This document shows, in pieces, positions 33,062 through 42,247 of a stretch of DNA of 64,000 nucleotides (positions are counted from its first letter, which is position 1; the number at the start of each line of letters is the position of its first letter). The position numbers and the translations under genes were made by a program. Location: the NCBI RefSeq assembly GCF_900116115.1, contig NZ_FOZP01000003.1, positions 248,001 to 312,000 on the forward strand, given 5' to 3'. The notes beneath the pieces are model-generated. The model was not told where the DNA came from, ran no database searches, and worked only from the letters and a program-made list of their open reading frames with translations. The stretch comes from Lutibacter maritimus (GTDB taxonomy: Bacteria; Bacteroidota; Bacteroidia; Flavobacteriales; Flavobacteriaceae).

Positions 33062-34897
33062 TTAATTTTTAGCATCGTAGAAATTTTTCAACACATAAAA
33101 AGCTTTTTTCTTTTGCCCATCTTCAGAAATTAAGCCTTTTCTGTTATATCCATCTTGAATTTTTGGCAATACTCTTCTTGGCGATTTAAAATCTACTAAA
33201 ATCCAAGGTGAAAAACCTTGTAATTGCTCAATACCTTCTAACATTTTTAACGTTTGGATATAAACATCTTCTTGGTATTCTTCTGTCCAACGCGTTAATT
33301 TATCGCCGTGTAAACCAACTTTAGCACCAGCACCAAATTCAGAAATTAAAACAGGTTTATTTTGCGTTATTTTCCAAGTAATTTGCCCACACTTTTCTGG
33401 CAAACCATCATACCAACCAACGTATTGGTTAAAACTAAGTACATCAACAACATCTGCAAAAGAATCATGAATAGTTCTCACAGAAGAATCTCCTTGATAA
33501 TTTGATTGCTCTAAAGCGGCACTAATTAATCTGGTTGGATCTAATGCTCTAGTATGTTTTGCTAAGTTAGTAAGGAAAATATTACGAGGTTCACTGGTTG
33601 GCGTTTCATTTGCCATAGACCAAATAATAACTGAAGCTCTGTTTTTATCTCTATTGATAACTTCAGATAATTGATTTTCGGCATTTTTATACGTTTCTTT
33701 ATTATCCCAAGCTATCGTCCAATAAACAGGGTTTTCTTCCCAAACCAATATTCCCATTTTATCTGCTAGACGAACCATGTGTTCGTTATGCGGATAATGT
33801 GCCAAACGCACATAATTACAGCCTAATTCTTTTGCCCAATTTAACAATTGTTGTGCATCTTCAACAGAATAACCTCTTCCTCCTCTTATTGGACTTTCTT
33901 CATGAATAGATATTCCTTTTAAAAATATTTTTGAATCGTTTAAATGAATTTCTTGTCCGTTGGTTTTAATCGTCCTAAAACCAATTTGATCTTTTAATTC
34001 ATCATCACCAAATTTTAAAATAACATCATACAAATACGGGTTTTTGGTTGACCAATAATTTATTTTTTTTGAATATAATGCAATAGCAGCCTTACCTTTT
34101 GCGTCTGTTACAACTTTTGTTTTAATTTTAAGTGCAGGAATTGTTATAAACACTTCTTTGTTAGCAATATTAGTACCGTTCAGTTGCACAAAACCTTTTA
34201 TTTGTTGCTTATTTTCAGGATTTAATTGAATAAAATAATCTTGAATAAAGTTGGCTGAAGTTTCAATAAGTTTTACATCTCTAGTAATTCCTCCATAATT
34301 AAACCAATCGGTATTAAGGGTTGGTACAGCTTCTTTTTTACGTTTATTATCAACTTTTACTACTAAAAAATTATCAGATTCTTTCAATAAATCTGTAATT
34401 TCAAAATTAAACGGCGTAAAACCTCCAATATGTTTCCCTAACTTTTTCCCGTTGAAATATACATCGGCTTGGTAATTTACTGCTTCAAAATATACAAAAA
34501 CACGGTTTGTTTGATTGGTTTTTACAAAGTCGAATGATTTTTTATACCAAACTGTACCTTCATAGTAATATAAATTTTCTTTTTGCGTATTCCAATCACT
34601 TGGCACTTCAATAACGTCAGATAAATCAAAATCATACTCAATTAAATCGGTCTTATCTTTTGGTTTAGCATTTGTAAAAAAAGCACCATTCGCTGGATTT
34701 TCTTGATTTTCAAAAGGCTCGTAACGGTAATTATAGAAACCATTTTCATAAGGATCAACAATATAATTCCAATCGCCATTTAAACTTTTAACGGTTCTAT
34801 TATATGTATTTACTATTAAATTTTCTTGAGCATTTAATTGAAAAAATGCTGAAAAAACACTTATAAAAAAAAGTGTGATTCTATTTATTTTAAACAT
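33062..34897 (-). CDS. Glycoside hydrolase family 2 enzyme
   Basis: 611 residues with signal peptide MFKINRITLFFISVFSAFFQLNA. The jelly-roll domain (SLNGDWNYIVDPYENG...YEGTVWYKKSF...VYFEAVNYQADVYFNGKKLG) leads into an Ig-like domain and the TIM barrel starting FLKGISIHEESPIRGGRGYS. The acid/base is Glu431 (WSMANETPTSEP) and the nucleophile Glu520 (VLISEFGAGA). The compact size and ENPVYW motif resemble beta-glucuronidase or beta-galactosidase-like GH2 enzymes. It would cut a terminal beta-linked sugar in the periplasm. It is the last gene of the long minus-strand glycan locus, 26 bases past the CotH gene. Confidence 0.88.
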   Translation of the reverse strand: MFKINRITLFFISVFSAFFQLNAQENLIVNTYNRTVKSLNGDWNYIVDPYENGFYNYRYEPFENQENPANGAFFTNAKPKDKTDLIEYDFDLSDVIEVPSDWNTQKENLYYYEGTVWYKKSFDFVKTNQTNRVFVYFEAVNYQADVYFNGKKLGKHIGGFTPFNFEITDLLKESDNFLVVKVDNKRKKEAVPTLNTDWFNYGGITRDVKLIETSANFIQDYFIQLNPENKQQIKGFVQLNGTNIANKEVFITIPALKIKTKVVTDAKGKAAIALYSKKINYWSTKNPYLYDVILKFGDDELKDQIGFRTIKTNGQEIHLNDSKIFLKGISIHEESPIRGGRGYSVEDAQQLLNWAKELGCNYVRLAHYPHNEHMVRLADKMGILVWEENPVYWTIAWDNKETYKNAENQLSEVINRDKNRASVIIWSMANETPTSEPRNIFLTNLAKHTRALDPTRLISAALEQSNYQGDSSVRTIHDSFADVVDVLSFNQYVGWYDGLPEKCGQITWKITQNKPVLISEFGAGAKVGLHGDKLTRWTEEYQEDVYIQTLKMLEGIEQLQGFSPWILVDFKSPRRVLPKIQDGYNRKGLISEDGQKKKAFYVLKNFYDAKN

Positions 34898-34923
34898 TTT
34901 ATATTGATTTTACTATTTTAATT

Positions 34924-36456
34924 TTATAAACTATTGTATGCTGTTGACAACCAATTCATTCGTTCTGTATACCAATTTTTTAAGTGATTTACTTCTTCTT
35001 GATATGTGTTGTAAACCACAGGATTTGGCCATACATAATTACCTAAAACATTCCATTTTGCATCATTTTCATCTTGAGCATATTTCAAATAATTAGCATA
35101 AAAATCCATTTTATTTAAAATAAGATTTTGATTGCTTTTAAAATAACTAAAACGAGATTTCACTTTATTTACAAATACTGGATCTTGAAAAAGACGCGCA
35201 TACCATTTATGATCTTTTACCCAAAAACCCGTTGGATTTGTAGCCTCTGAATAGTTAACATTTCCAAAGGCTAAATCAAAATCCCAAAGTGGTCCCATTT
35301 TAATTTTTTCGCCTGGCATTACATTTAAAAAGATACTTGAAAAATCTCTAGAATCTTGATTTTTAGTAATTTCACTTATTAAATACCAATCAATAAAACT
35401 ATCTACATCAATATATTTAGCATAGCCTGTTGTTGGATTTTTAAAATCGGAACTTTTTAAAACCAATTCAAATTCATTCACTAAATCTTTCACATAATTA
35501 TATTCACTACTATTATATTCTAAATCTGGTTCTTTTATATTTATTAAAAAATCATTGGTTCTAAAATATACATCCTCTGGGTCTAATCTTTCCAACTGAT
35601 CAATTTCTAATAAATAACCAGTATCGCCTAAATTTACTCTATTACTACTTTCTTCTACTTTTTGAGAAATATTATATGTACCTACATATTCATTATTTAC
35701 AAAAACTTCTGCAAATTCTGATTTTGGTGTCCAGTCTAAATTACTTAAGTATCCCATTTCAAAAGCAATTTTATTACGCATCAACGTTTTGTCAGAATAT
35801 TCTGCTAAAAAAATCCATTTTTTATCTTTTGGCATTCCTAAAACTTCTGTTTTATCACTCAATTTCATTTGATATGGTTTTTTAGGATGTATCGACCAGG
35901 TTGAATTTCCTCTCCCTCTAATTTCCATTTCAGATGACTCTATGGCGCTAAAATTACGCACACCATTTACTTCAAAAAAACCATCAACTTCAACATCTTT
36001 AGAATCAATTGGTACATTGCCAACTGTATTTACATATACAATTGGTAAACCTGTAAAATAGGTAACATCAACTTCATAATCTTGCGCTCTTCCATCAGTA
36101 GTTTTAACTGTAAAAGTTACTTTGTTTGTAAAATCATTGGCTGTAATTCCTGCATCTTGAACAGTATTATTTACTTCAACTTCTAAACCATTTTGAATAT
36201 ATGAAGCAACTAAATTTTTAATATCTACAGTATAAGGAACTCTTCCTTTAAACGTATTTCCTTCTTTATTTAAATAAACATCGCCAGAAAGATTCGGATT
36301 ATTTGCTTTTAAAAAAGCAAAATCAATCATTTCTGTTCCTTCCTCTATTGGCTGAACTTTAGGTTCATTATCACTGCATGAGGTTAAATATAATGCTGTA
36401 ATTAAAAATAGTATTTGAACTGATTTTAGTAATATTTGGGTTTTAAAATTTTTCAT
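34924..36456 (-). CDS. CotH-kinase family lipoprotein
   Basis: 510 residues. Lipobox TSCS gives Cys27. Residues about 40-135 form an Ig-like or bacterial cadherin-like module, and 140-505 match the CotH kinase fold: EMEIRGRGNSTWSIHPKKPY, KWIFLAEYSDKTLMRNKIAF, FVNNEYVGTYNISQKVEES and the catalytic-site GPLWDFDLAFGN. CotH proteins are atypical kinases known for phosphorylating spore-coat proteins; in Bacteroidota glycan loci their target is unknown. The protein is a lipoprotein, so it acts in the periplasm or at the surface. It lies between GH3 and GH2 in the locus. Confidence 0.88.
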   Translation of the reverse strand: MKNFKTQILLKSVQILFLITALYLTSCSDNEPKVQPIEEGTEMIDFAFLKANNPNLSGDVYLNKEGNTFKGRVPYTVDIKNLVASYIQNGLEVEVNNTVQDAGITANDFTNKVTFTVKTTDGRAQDYEVDVTYFTGLPIVYVNTVGNVPIDSKDVEVDGFFEVNGVRNFSAIESSEMEIRGRGNSTWSIHPKKPYQMKLSDKTEVLGMPKDKKWIFLAEYSDKTLMRNKIAFEMGYLSNLDWTPKSEFAEVFVNNEYVGTYNISQKVEESSNRVNLGDTGYLLEIDQLERLDPEDVYFRTNDFLINIKEPDLEYNSSEYNYVKDLVNEFELVLKSSDFKNPTTGYAKYIDVDSFIDWYLISEITKNQDSRDFSSIFLNVMPGEKIKMGPLWDFDLAFGNVNYSEATNPTGFWVKDHKWYARLFQDPVFVNKVKSRFSYFKSNQNLILNKMDFYANYLKYAQDENDAKWNVLGNYVWPNPVVYNTYQEEVNHLKNWYTERMNWLSTAYNSL

Positions 36457-36485
36457 AATGGCATCCTACATAAGGATATATTTTA

Positions 36486-38798
36486 TTATTTATTATTTGA
36501 ATTTTTGTAATACACTTTGTGCTTTAATACGTCTTTTGAATTTGGGCCAACTTGTACTTCAAAATCACCATCTTCAACAATCCATTTATTATCAATTCCA
36601 ACATTTTCAAAATCTTTGGTTGATAAAATAAATTCAACAGTTTTTACCTCATTCGGTTGTAAAAGAATCTTATTAAAACGAACCAATTTTTTAGAATCTG
36701 GCGACACTGTTGCTACTACATCTTTTAAATACACTTGAACCGTTTCTTTACCTTCTCTTGCTCCACTATTTTTTACATCAATTGACACTTTTAAGTTTTC
36801 TTTTCCAATAACTGTGTCTTTACTAATTTTTAAATTTTCATATTTAAAATTGGTATATGAAAGTCCAAAACCAAAATTAAACTGCGTATAAAAACCATCA
36901 TAACCCCAATTTACATCTCTGATATCTGTTTTTTTATGATAGTACGTTACTGCGTTTCCAGAATACATTGGATACGTATATGGTAATTTTCCACTTGGAT
37001 TGATGTTTCCAAAAATCACATCAGAAATAGCTCTTCCACCTTCTTGACCTGGTAAATATCCCATTATAATTCCATCAACCAATGGTTCAATTTCCTTTAT
37101 AATTCTTGGTCTGCCTTGCACCATTACCAAAATAATTGGTTTTCCTGTTTTGGCTAATTTTTTCACTAAATCTTGTTGTGCTTTTGGCAAGTCTAGTTCA
37201 TTAATATCTGATGGTTTTTCTGATGCTGGAATTTCACCAACGCACACCACAATATAATCGGCAGTTTTAGCTTTTAATACTGCTTTATCAGAATTTATAT
37301 CCTCTAAATAATCTGTTCCTTCAACAAAATCTACATTTTGCGCTCCAACTTGTTTTTTAATAGCCTGCAGAATTGTAAGCTTACTTGGATCGTTATAAAT
37401 GGTATCTCTTCCTAAAAAAGAGCGTGACCAAGCACCGTTTAAAACATTTATAGAATTTGCAGCATAACCAGTTACCAATATTTTTTTATTAGCTGAAAGC
37501 GGTAACACATCATTTTTATTTTTTAATAAAGTAATAGATTCACTGGCTGTTTGATAATTTACTGCAATGTGTTTTTCACTACCAAAATCTGGGTATTCAT
37601 TTGGATTATTATATGGTTTTTCAAAAAGATTTAAATAAAATTTTAAACGTAAAACTCGCGTAACAGCATCATCAATTCTATCTTTTGATATTTCACCTTT
37701 TTCAACTAAATCTACTATCAAATCAACCACATTCGCATCATACGGGTTCATTAACAAATCAATTCCAGCATTTACAGCTAATTTGGTAGCTTCGCGCATA
37801 TCTTTAGCCGATTCATGTGCTACAACTAAAAACTCAACATCACTAAAATCGGAAATTACAACCCCTTTAAAATTTAATTGTCCTTTTAAAATATCGGTGA
37901 TATAGCGCTTGTTTAAATGACAAGGAATCCCATTTACAGAATTAGAACTAATCATTACTCCCATTGCCCCATTTTCAATTGCTTTTTGAAAAGGTGGCAA
38001 ATAGTATTGATACAAACTGTTTTCTGGAATAATAGCATTTGCTCTATCTTTTCCATTTCTTCCAGCGCCATAGCCAATAAAATGTTTTACACAAACTGCA
38101 GTACTTGTTGAATTTTGTAAGCCTTTTTCTTGCGAACCTGCAATGTAAGCATTGGTCATTTCTGAAATTAAATACGGATCTTCTCCAAAACTTTCAGCAA
38201 TTCTACCCCAAAGCGGATTCATAGCAACATCGGCATTTGGATTGAAATTCCAAGGAAGTGATCCTGCTCTAGATTCATACGATGTTATTTCGGCTCCTAA
38301 TTTAGACAGTTTAGTATTCCAAGTTGCAGCAACACCAATTTGATGTGGAAATATTACAGAGCCATTTACATAATTAGCACCATGAATATTATCAATACCA
38401 TATAAAACAGGTATTCCTAAACGTGTTTTTTGCATTGCAGAATCCTGAATTTTTTTAACGAGTTTAAACCATTCTGCTCTTTCTGCAGGATATTGTGGTG
38501 TGTTGTGAATTGACCCAACTGCATAATCAATAATAAATTTTTTGAATTTTTCTTCATCAAAATTTACGCTATCTCTTACATCCCAATATTCACCTTTTAA
38601 AATTGATGGCAATCCAATATTTAGCATTTGGCCTGCTTTTTCTTTTAAAGTCATTTTTGAAATTAACTCATGTATTTTAGCTTCCGTTTCTACATATTGC
38701 AAATCACTTACCTTAACACCACTATTGATTGGCTTATCATTTTTATCACAACTAATAATAACCATTATTATTAAAATTATTTGGGTTACTTTCTTCAT
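36486..38798 (-). CDS. Glycoside hydrolase family 3 lipoprotein, beta-glucosidase type
   Basis: 770 residues. Lipobox IISC gives Cys17. The GH3 N-terminal barrel starts ISKMTLKEKAGQMLNIG, passes through GIPVLYGIDNIHGANYVNG, SFGEDPYLISE and AVCVKHFIGYGAGRNG, and has the nucleophile Asp317 in GVVISDFSDVEF. The GH3 C-terminal sandwich (ITLLKNKNDVLPL, VVCVGEIPASE) and the fibronectin-III-like end (FGFGLSYTNFKYENLKI) follow. It resembles BglX-like periplasmic beta-glucosidases. It would release glucose from beta-gluco-oligosaccharides. It sits between GH5 and CotH genes with short gaps. Confidence 0.92.
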   Translation of the reverse strand: MKKVTQIILIIMVIISCDKNDKPINSGVKVSDLQYVETEAKIHELISKMTLKEKAGQMLNIGLPSILKGEYWDVRDSVNFDEEKFKKFIIDYAVGSIHNTPQYPAERAEWFKLVKKIQDSAMQKTRLGIPVLYGIDNIHGANYVNGSVIFPHQIGVAATWNTKLSKLGAEITSYESRAGSLPWNFNPNADVAMNPLWGRIAESFGEDPYLISEMTNAYIAGSQEKGLQNSTSTAVCVKHFIGYGAGRNGKDRANAIIPENSLYQYYLPPFQKAIENGAMGVMISSNSVNGIPCHLNKRYITDILKGQLNFKGVVISDFSDVEFLVVAHESAKDMREATKLAVNAGIDLLMNPYDANVVDLIVDLVEKGEISKDRIDDAVTRVLRLKFYLNLFEKPYNNPNEYPDFGSEKHIAVNYQTASESITLLKNKNDVLPLSANKKILVTGYAANSINVLNGAWSRSFLGRDTIYNDPSKLTILQAIKKQVGAQNVDFVEGTDYLEDINSDKAVLKAKTADYIVVCVGEIPASEKPSDINELDLPKAQQDLVKKLAKTGKPIILVMVQGRPRIIKEIEPLVDGIIMGYLPGQEGGRAISDVIFGNINPSGKLPYTYPMYSGNAVTYYHKKTDIRDVNWGYDGFYTQFNFGFGLSYTNFKYENLKISKDTVIGKENLKVSIDVKNSGAREGKETVQVYLKDVVATVSPDSKKLVRFNKILLQPNEVKTVEFILSTKDFENVGIDNKWIVEDGDFEVQVGPNSKDVLKHKVYYKNSNNK

Positions 38799-38827
38799 TT
38801 ACGTATAATTATATTCTAAATATTTTT

Positions 38828-40090
38828 TTAATCTACTTTAAAATTTAAAGCTTTAGTATATCCTTTATTCACAAAATTATTTTTGTACAAACTATTTTCT
38901 AAATATTGATTTAAAGCTTTTTGCACTTTTACAATATCTGGCCTGTTTTCTCTCACTTTTGCATATGTAGAACGATCACTTTTGGCATATTCAGTAATTA
39001 AATGATAATTTTCTGGTTCCTTAAAATTCATAATTCCACGTGTGTTATTCATTTTTTTATAAGGCCAAAAACACCAATTAATAGCGTGCTTATCTAATAA
39101 CAATCTAAAATCCATAACCCACTCATCTGTATTTTCACCAGTTTCACCAATATAAATTGGCACATTGTGTTTTTCTCTAAAATCTAAATAAACTTGTATA
39201 GCTTCTTGATTTACATCAAACCAATATTTATGAAATTCATATACTACATTATCATCAACCAACTCTTCAAAAACATCAAAATTTCCACTCCAATTAGAGC
39301 CATTTAAAAAAATGATATGTTTTTGATCTACTGCACGAACTTCTTTAATTATACGGTTATATAGCAAATACAGTTGATGATTTAGTTCATCTAATTCATC
39401 ATTAAAATAATGCGCAATTGGCTCGTTAACAATATCATAGCCAATAACTACTGGCTCGTCTTTGTATTTTTTAGCTATATCTACCCAAATTTTTGTCATT
39501 AAATCTTGAGACGATTTACTTTTAAACAAATACGGATAGCCATAACTATCATCAATATTATCACCTGTTTGTCCGCCAGGAGCACAATGCATATCCAATA
39601 AAACATACAATTGTTCTTCTCTGCACCAATCAATTAATCTATCAAAATATTTAAAACCAGCGTTTCTTTCACCCATATACAAATCATCGGTAAACATTTT
39701 ATAATGAAAAGGTAATCGTAAATGATTAACACCAATACTTTTTAAGTATTTTATATCATCGTGTGTAATATAATTATCTAAAAAGCCTTTCCAAAAAACT
39801 TGTAAACTATCTGGGCCCACTAACTCGTATAGTAATTCATCTATTTTACGAGGAGAGTTTACTTGTTCCATTTTAAACATATAGCCTTCTGGCACTAACC
39901 AATTTCCAAGATTAGTTCCTTTTAAAAAGATTTCATTTCCCTTTTCATCCACTAATTTTGTGCCTTTTGTTTTAATAAAACTTAACGTGTTTATTACTTT
40001 GTTTTCAGGTTTTTTTTGAGGAACCTTGTTACAAGAAATGCCCATTGAAATAAATACAATTGCTATTAAAACGTTTATAAGATTTTTCAT
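38828..40090 (-). CDS. Glycoside hydrolase family 5 lipoprotein
   Basis: 420 residues, lipobox GISC giving Cys20. The GH5 barrel begins IFLKGTNLGNWLVPEGYMF, passes through NHLRLPFHYKMF and YVLLDMHCAPGGQTGDN, and has the acid/base Glu223 in DIVNEPIAHY, a His-containing VVYEFHKYWF and the nucleophile Glu316 in IYIGETGENTDEW. The NLGNWL and DMHCAPGGQ motifs are like the exo-beta-1,3-glucanase-type GH5 group of fungi (GH5_9), a group that acts on beta-1,3-glucan, which fits the locus; the exact subfamily cannot be fixed here. It is expected in the periplasm or at the cell surface. Confidence 0.88.
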   Translation of the reverse strand: MKNLINVLIAIVFISMGISCNKVPQKKPENKVINTLSFIKTKGTKLVDEKGNEIFLKGTNLGNWLVPEGYMFKMEQVNSPRKIDELLYELVGPDSLQVFWKGFLDNYITHDDIKYLKSIGVNHLRLPFHYKMFTDDLYMGERNAGFKYFDRLIDWCREEQLYVLLDMHCAPGGQTGDNIDDSYGYPYLFKSKSSQDLMTKIWVDIAKKYKDEPVVIGYDIVNEPIAHYFNDELDELNHQLYLLYNRIIKEVRAVDQKHIIFLNGSNWSGNFDVFEELVDDNVVYEFHKYWFDVNQEAIQVYLDFREKHNVPIYIGETGENTDEWVMDFRLLLDKHAINWCFWPYKKMNNTRGIMNFKEPENYHLITEYAKSDRSTYAKVRENRPDIVKVQKALNQYLENSLYKNNFVNKGYTKALNFKVD

Positions 40091-40105
40091 TTTTATTATT
40101 TTTGT

Positions 40106-42235
40106 TTATTTACCTTCTTTAATATTTAATTCAATCATTGGTATATACCATACATCTTTTTGAAGATCTACTCCTCCACCCATTTCTTCTTCAACAACTC
40201 TATCAACAATACCAATACCTATTTTTGCCATTTCATTAAAAGTATATATCCCATTGTTTGGAAAATTGGTTCTGGTTCTATGAATATTAAACGTATTGGA
40301 GAATTTTTTTTGAAAAGTATTTTCAATTCCTTCTTTTCCCATCATAAACCCTAAAAGTCCACCCCAAGTTGCAGTTGGATTGTCAGAATCCCAACCAGCT
40401 AAAGTTCCTATTTTAATTGTTTCTTTTAAATCTCCTTCGCCATATAATAAACTAATAATACTCGATCCAAAATTAATTCCTGCAGCAAAACAACCGTTGC
40501 AATACAAGTTTTTTGAAGTAATTGTATAACCGTCTTCTTGTTTTACTTGATATCTTTGATAAAGTTCATCTCTTGTTTGCTCCCAAGGAATATTTAACGT
40601 GTAATTATTCTTTACAAAATCGTACATTTTAGCAGCATACGATTTGTTTGGCAATCTTTTACGAGCTTCATTTGCCATCCATAAAATTTGATCTTTTATT
40701 GGCTGATTTTCATCAACATACGATGCTAAAGAATACATAATAACATAAAATTCTGAAATCCACTCTGCATTTTCACGTGCTGTAGTTTGGATAGGAAGTT
40801 TTGCCATTTTTAAGGCTATATCAGGTCTAGAAGGTGCAAAAAAACCAAATATTTCTGTAGTTAACTGCGCATCAATCATTTCATAATGCTCATTGTTTAT
40901 TGGAAGACTTGTATTTGGCGGTAGCATTCCTTCATTCATTAAATCAAAAGCTTTTTGGTTTGATACCCATAAATAATTCTCTTCTTCTAATTTAATATGC
41001 TTTAACCAGCCTTCTCTAATTTGTTTGCCAGTTAATATGCTTGTTTTATTACTTTGTAATAAGTGTTGGTACATAAATTCAATATCAGTATCATCATCAG
41101 AACCCCAAACACTATCATTCTTGGCAAAAACAAAATCTATTGTTGGCGACAAATTGCTTGGCACTCCTTCACCCCAAATACTTGGATGATCTGGTTTTCC
41201 CCAATCATCTCTGGTATAAAAATCACCTGTTTTAATAGCACCAATATTGCCAATTTTATCCATTTCAGTCACTAAGCCTGTCCAATTACCTATACATTCT
41301 CCAAGCCAAAAACCGTATAATTTATTCAAATATTTGGATCGAGAAATTACTTTATCAGTAGGTTTAGGAACGTAATTATTGTAACCTGTTTTTGATTCTA
41401 ATATTATTTTAGTTTGTGATTTCTCTTTACATATTTTTTCAACTTCATTTAATAAAATAGGAAATGCTGGTTGTGCCATATTATGTCCGTAACCACCTAA
41501 TTCATGAAGTGTTGTTTTGGTATGACCAACAATTTTCATCATACGCATTAGGTAGGCATTTTCTTCATATCTCCCTAATAATTCTAATTCTCTATCTCCA
41601 GTAATCAACAATAATGGTGGTGCATCTGCGCGTACGTGATACAATGGTGCTAAATCATCAATAATAGCTTGGGTTCCTGGAATTCCACGTTCTTCTCTAA
41701 CCGTAAAATGCGTTATTGCATGACCACTAAAAGGAATGATTCCTGCAATTGCATTGGCATCAATATTATGTTTAGCAAGCCACTTTTTATCCAAACCAAT
41801 CATACTTGCTAAATAACCACCTGCTGAATGTCCTGAAACAAATATCAACTGATTATTACCTCCTAATTTTGCAATATTATTGAAGGTCCAAGCTACTGCA
41901 GCTGCAGCATCTTCTATATATGCTGGTGCTTTTACTTTTGGAAACAACCTATAATTAATACCAATAATGGCAACGCCTTTATTTTTTAATTCCTCAGGAA
42001 TTTCTTTTTGAAAACTTGTTAATCCACCTCCATGAATCCACACTATGGTTGCAAAGTTTTGAATGTTTTTTGGGTAGTAGATATCTAATACACAACGCTC
42101 ATTAATATACGTATCTGTTTTATTTATCGAATCGTTATAATAGTGTACATTTTGCTTTAATTCGTAGGTAATTTGTTGTCCAAAAACAGACAAACCGATT
42201 AAAAAAACTGCTAAAACATGAATAATCCGTTTCAT
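40106..42235 (-). CDS. Secreted fusion of an alpha/beta-hydrolase esterase and an ADP-ribosylglycohydrolase-fold domain
   Basis: 709 residues with a signal peptide (MKRIIHVLAVFLIGLSVFGQ). Residues about 30-270 are a carbohydrate-esterase-like alpha/beta hydrolase: oxyanion HGGG at 68-71, nucleophile Ser137 in GHSAGG, and a late His251 (GGYGHN). Residues about 300-690 match the ADP-ribosylglycohydrolase fold: YGFWLGECIGNWTG, then the metal-site GSDDDTDIEFMY (380-386), and AGWDSDNPTATWGGLLGF with Asp616 and Asp618. ADP-ribose is not expected outside the cytoplasm, so the second domain probably cleaves another glycosidic bond. The fusion is one continuous frame between GH5 and GH128 genes, so the two activities probably act on the same glycan. 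The pairing is unfamiliar to me. Confidence 0.85.
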   Translation of the reverse strand: MKRIIHVLAVFLIGLSVFGQQITYELKQNVHYYNDSINKTDTYINERCVLDIYYPKNIQNFATIVWIHGGGLTSFQKEIPEELKNKGVAIIGINYRLFPKVKAPAYIEDAAAAVAWTFNNIAKLGGNNQLIFVSGHSAGGYLASMIGLDKKWLAKHNIDANAIAGIIPFSGHAITHFTVREERGIPGTQAIIDDLAPLYHVRADAPPLLLITGDRELELLGRYEENAYLMRMMKIVGHTKTTLHELGGYGHNMAQPAFPILLNEVEKICKEKSQTKIILESKTGYNNYVPKPTDKVISRSKYLNKLYGFWLGECIGNWTGLVTEMDKIGNIGAIKTGDFYTRDDWGKPDHPSIWGEGVPSNLSPTIDFVFAKNDSVWGSDDDTDIEFMYQHLLQSNKTSILTGKQIREGWLKHIKLEEENYLWVSNQKAFDLMNEGMLPPNTSLPINNEHYEMIDAQLTTEIFGFFAPSRPDIALKMAKLPIQTTARENAEWISEFYVIMYSLASYVDENQPIKDQILWMANEARKRLPNKSYAAKMYDFVKNNYTLNIPWEQTRDELYQRYQVKQEDGYTITSKNLYCNGCFAAGINFGSSIISLLYGEGDLKETIKIGTLAGWDSDNPTATWGGLLGFMMGKEGIENTFQKKFSNTFNIHRTRTNFPNNGIYTFNEMAKIGIGIVDRVVEEEMGGGVDLQKDVWYIPMIELNIKEGK

Positions 42236-42247
42236 TATTTACTTGGT

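Noticed and set aside
40106-42235. The esterase/ADP-ribosylglycohydrolase protein as two genes joined by an error
   Set aside because: The frame is continuous, there is no internal start with a second signal peptide, and the linker of about 30 residues reads as normal protein.
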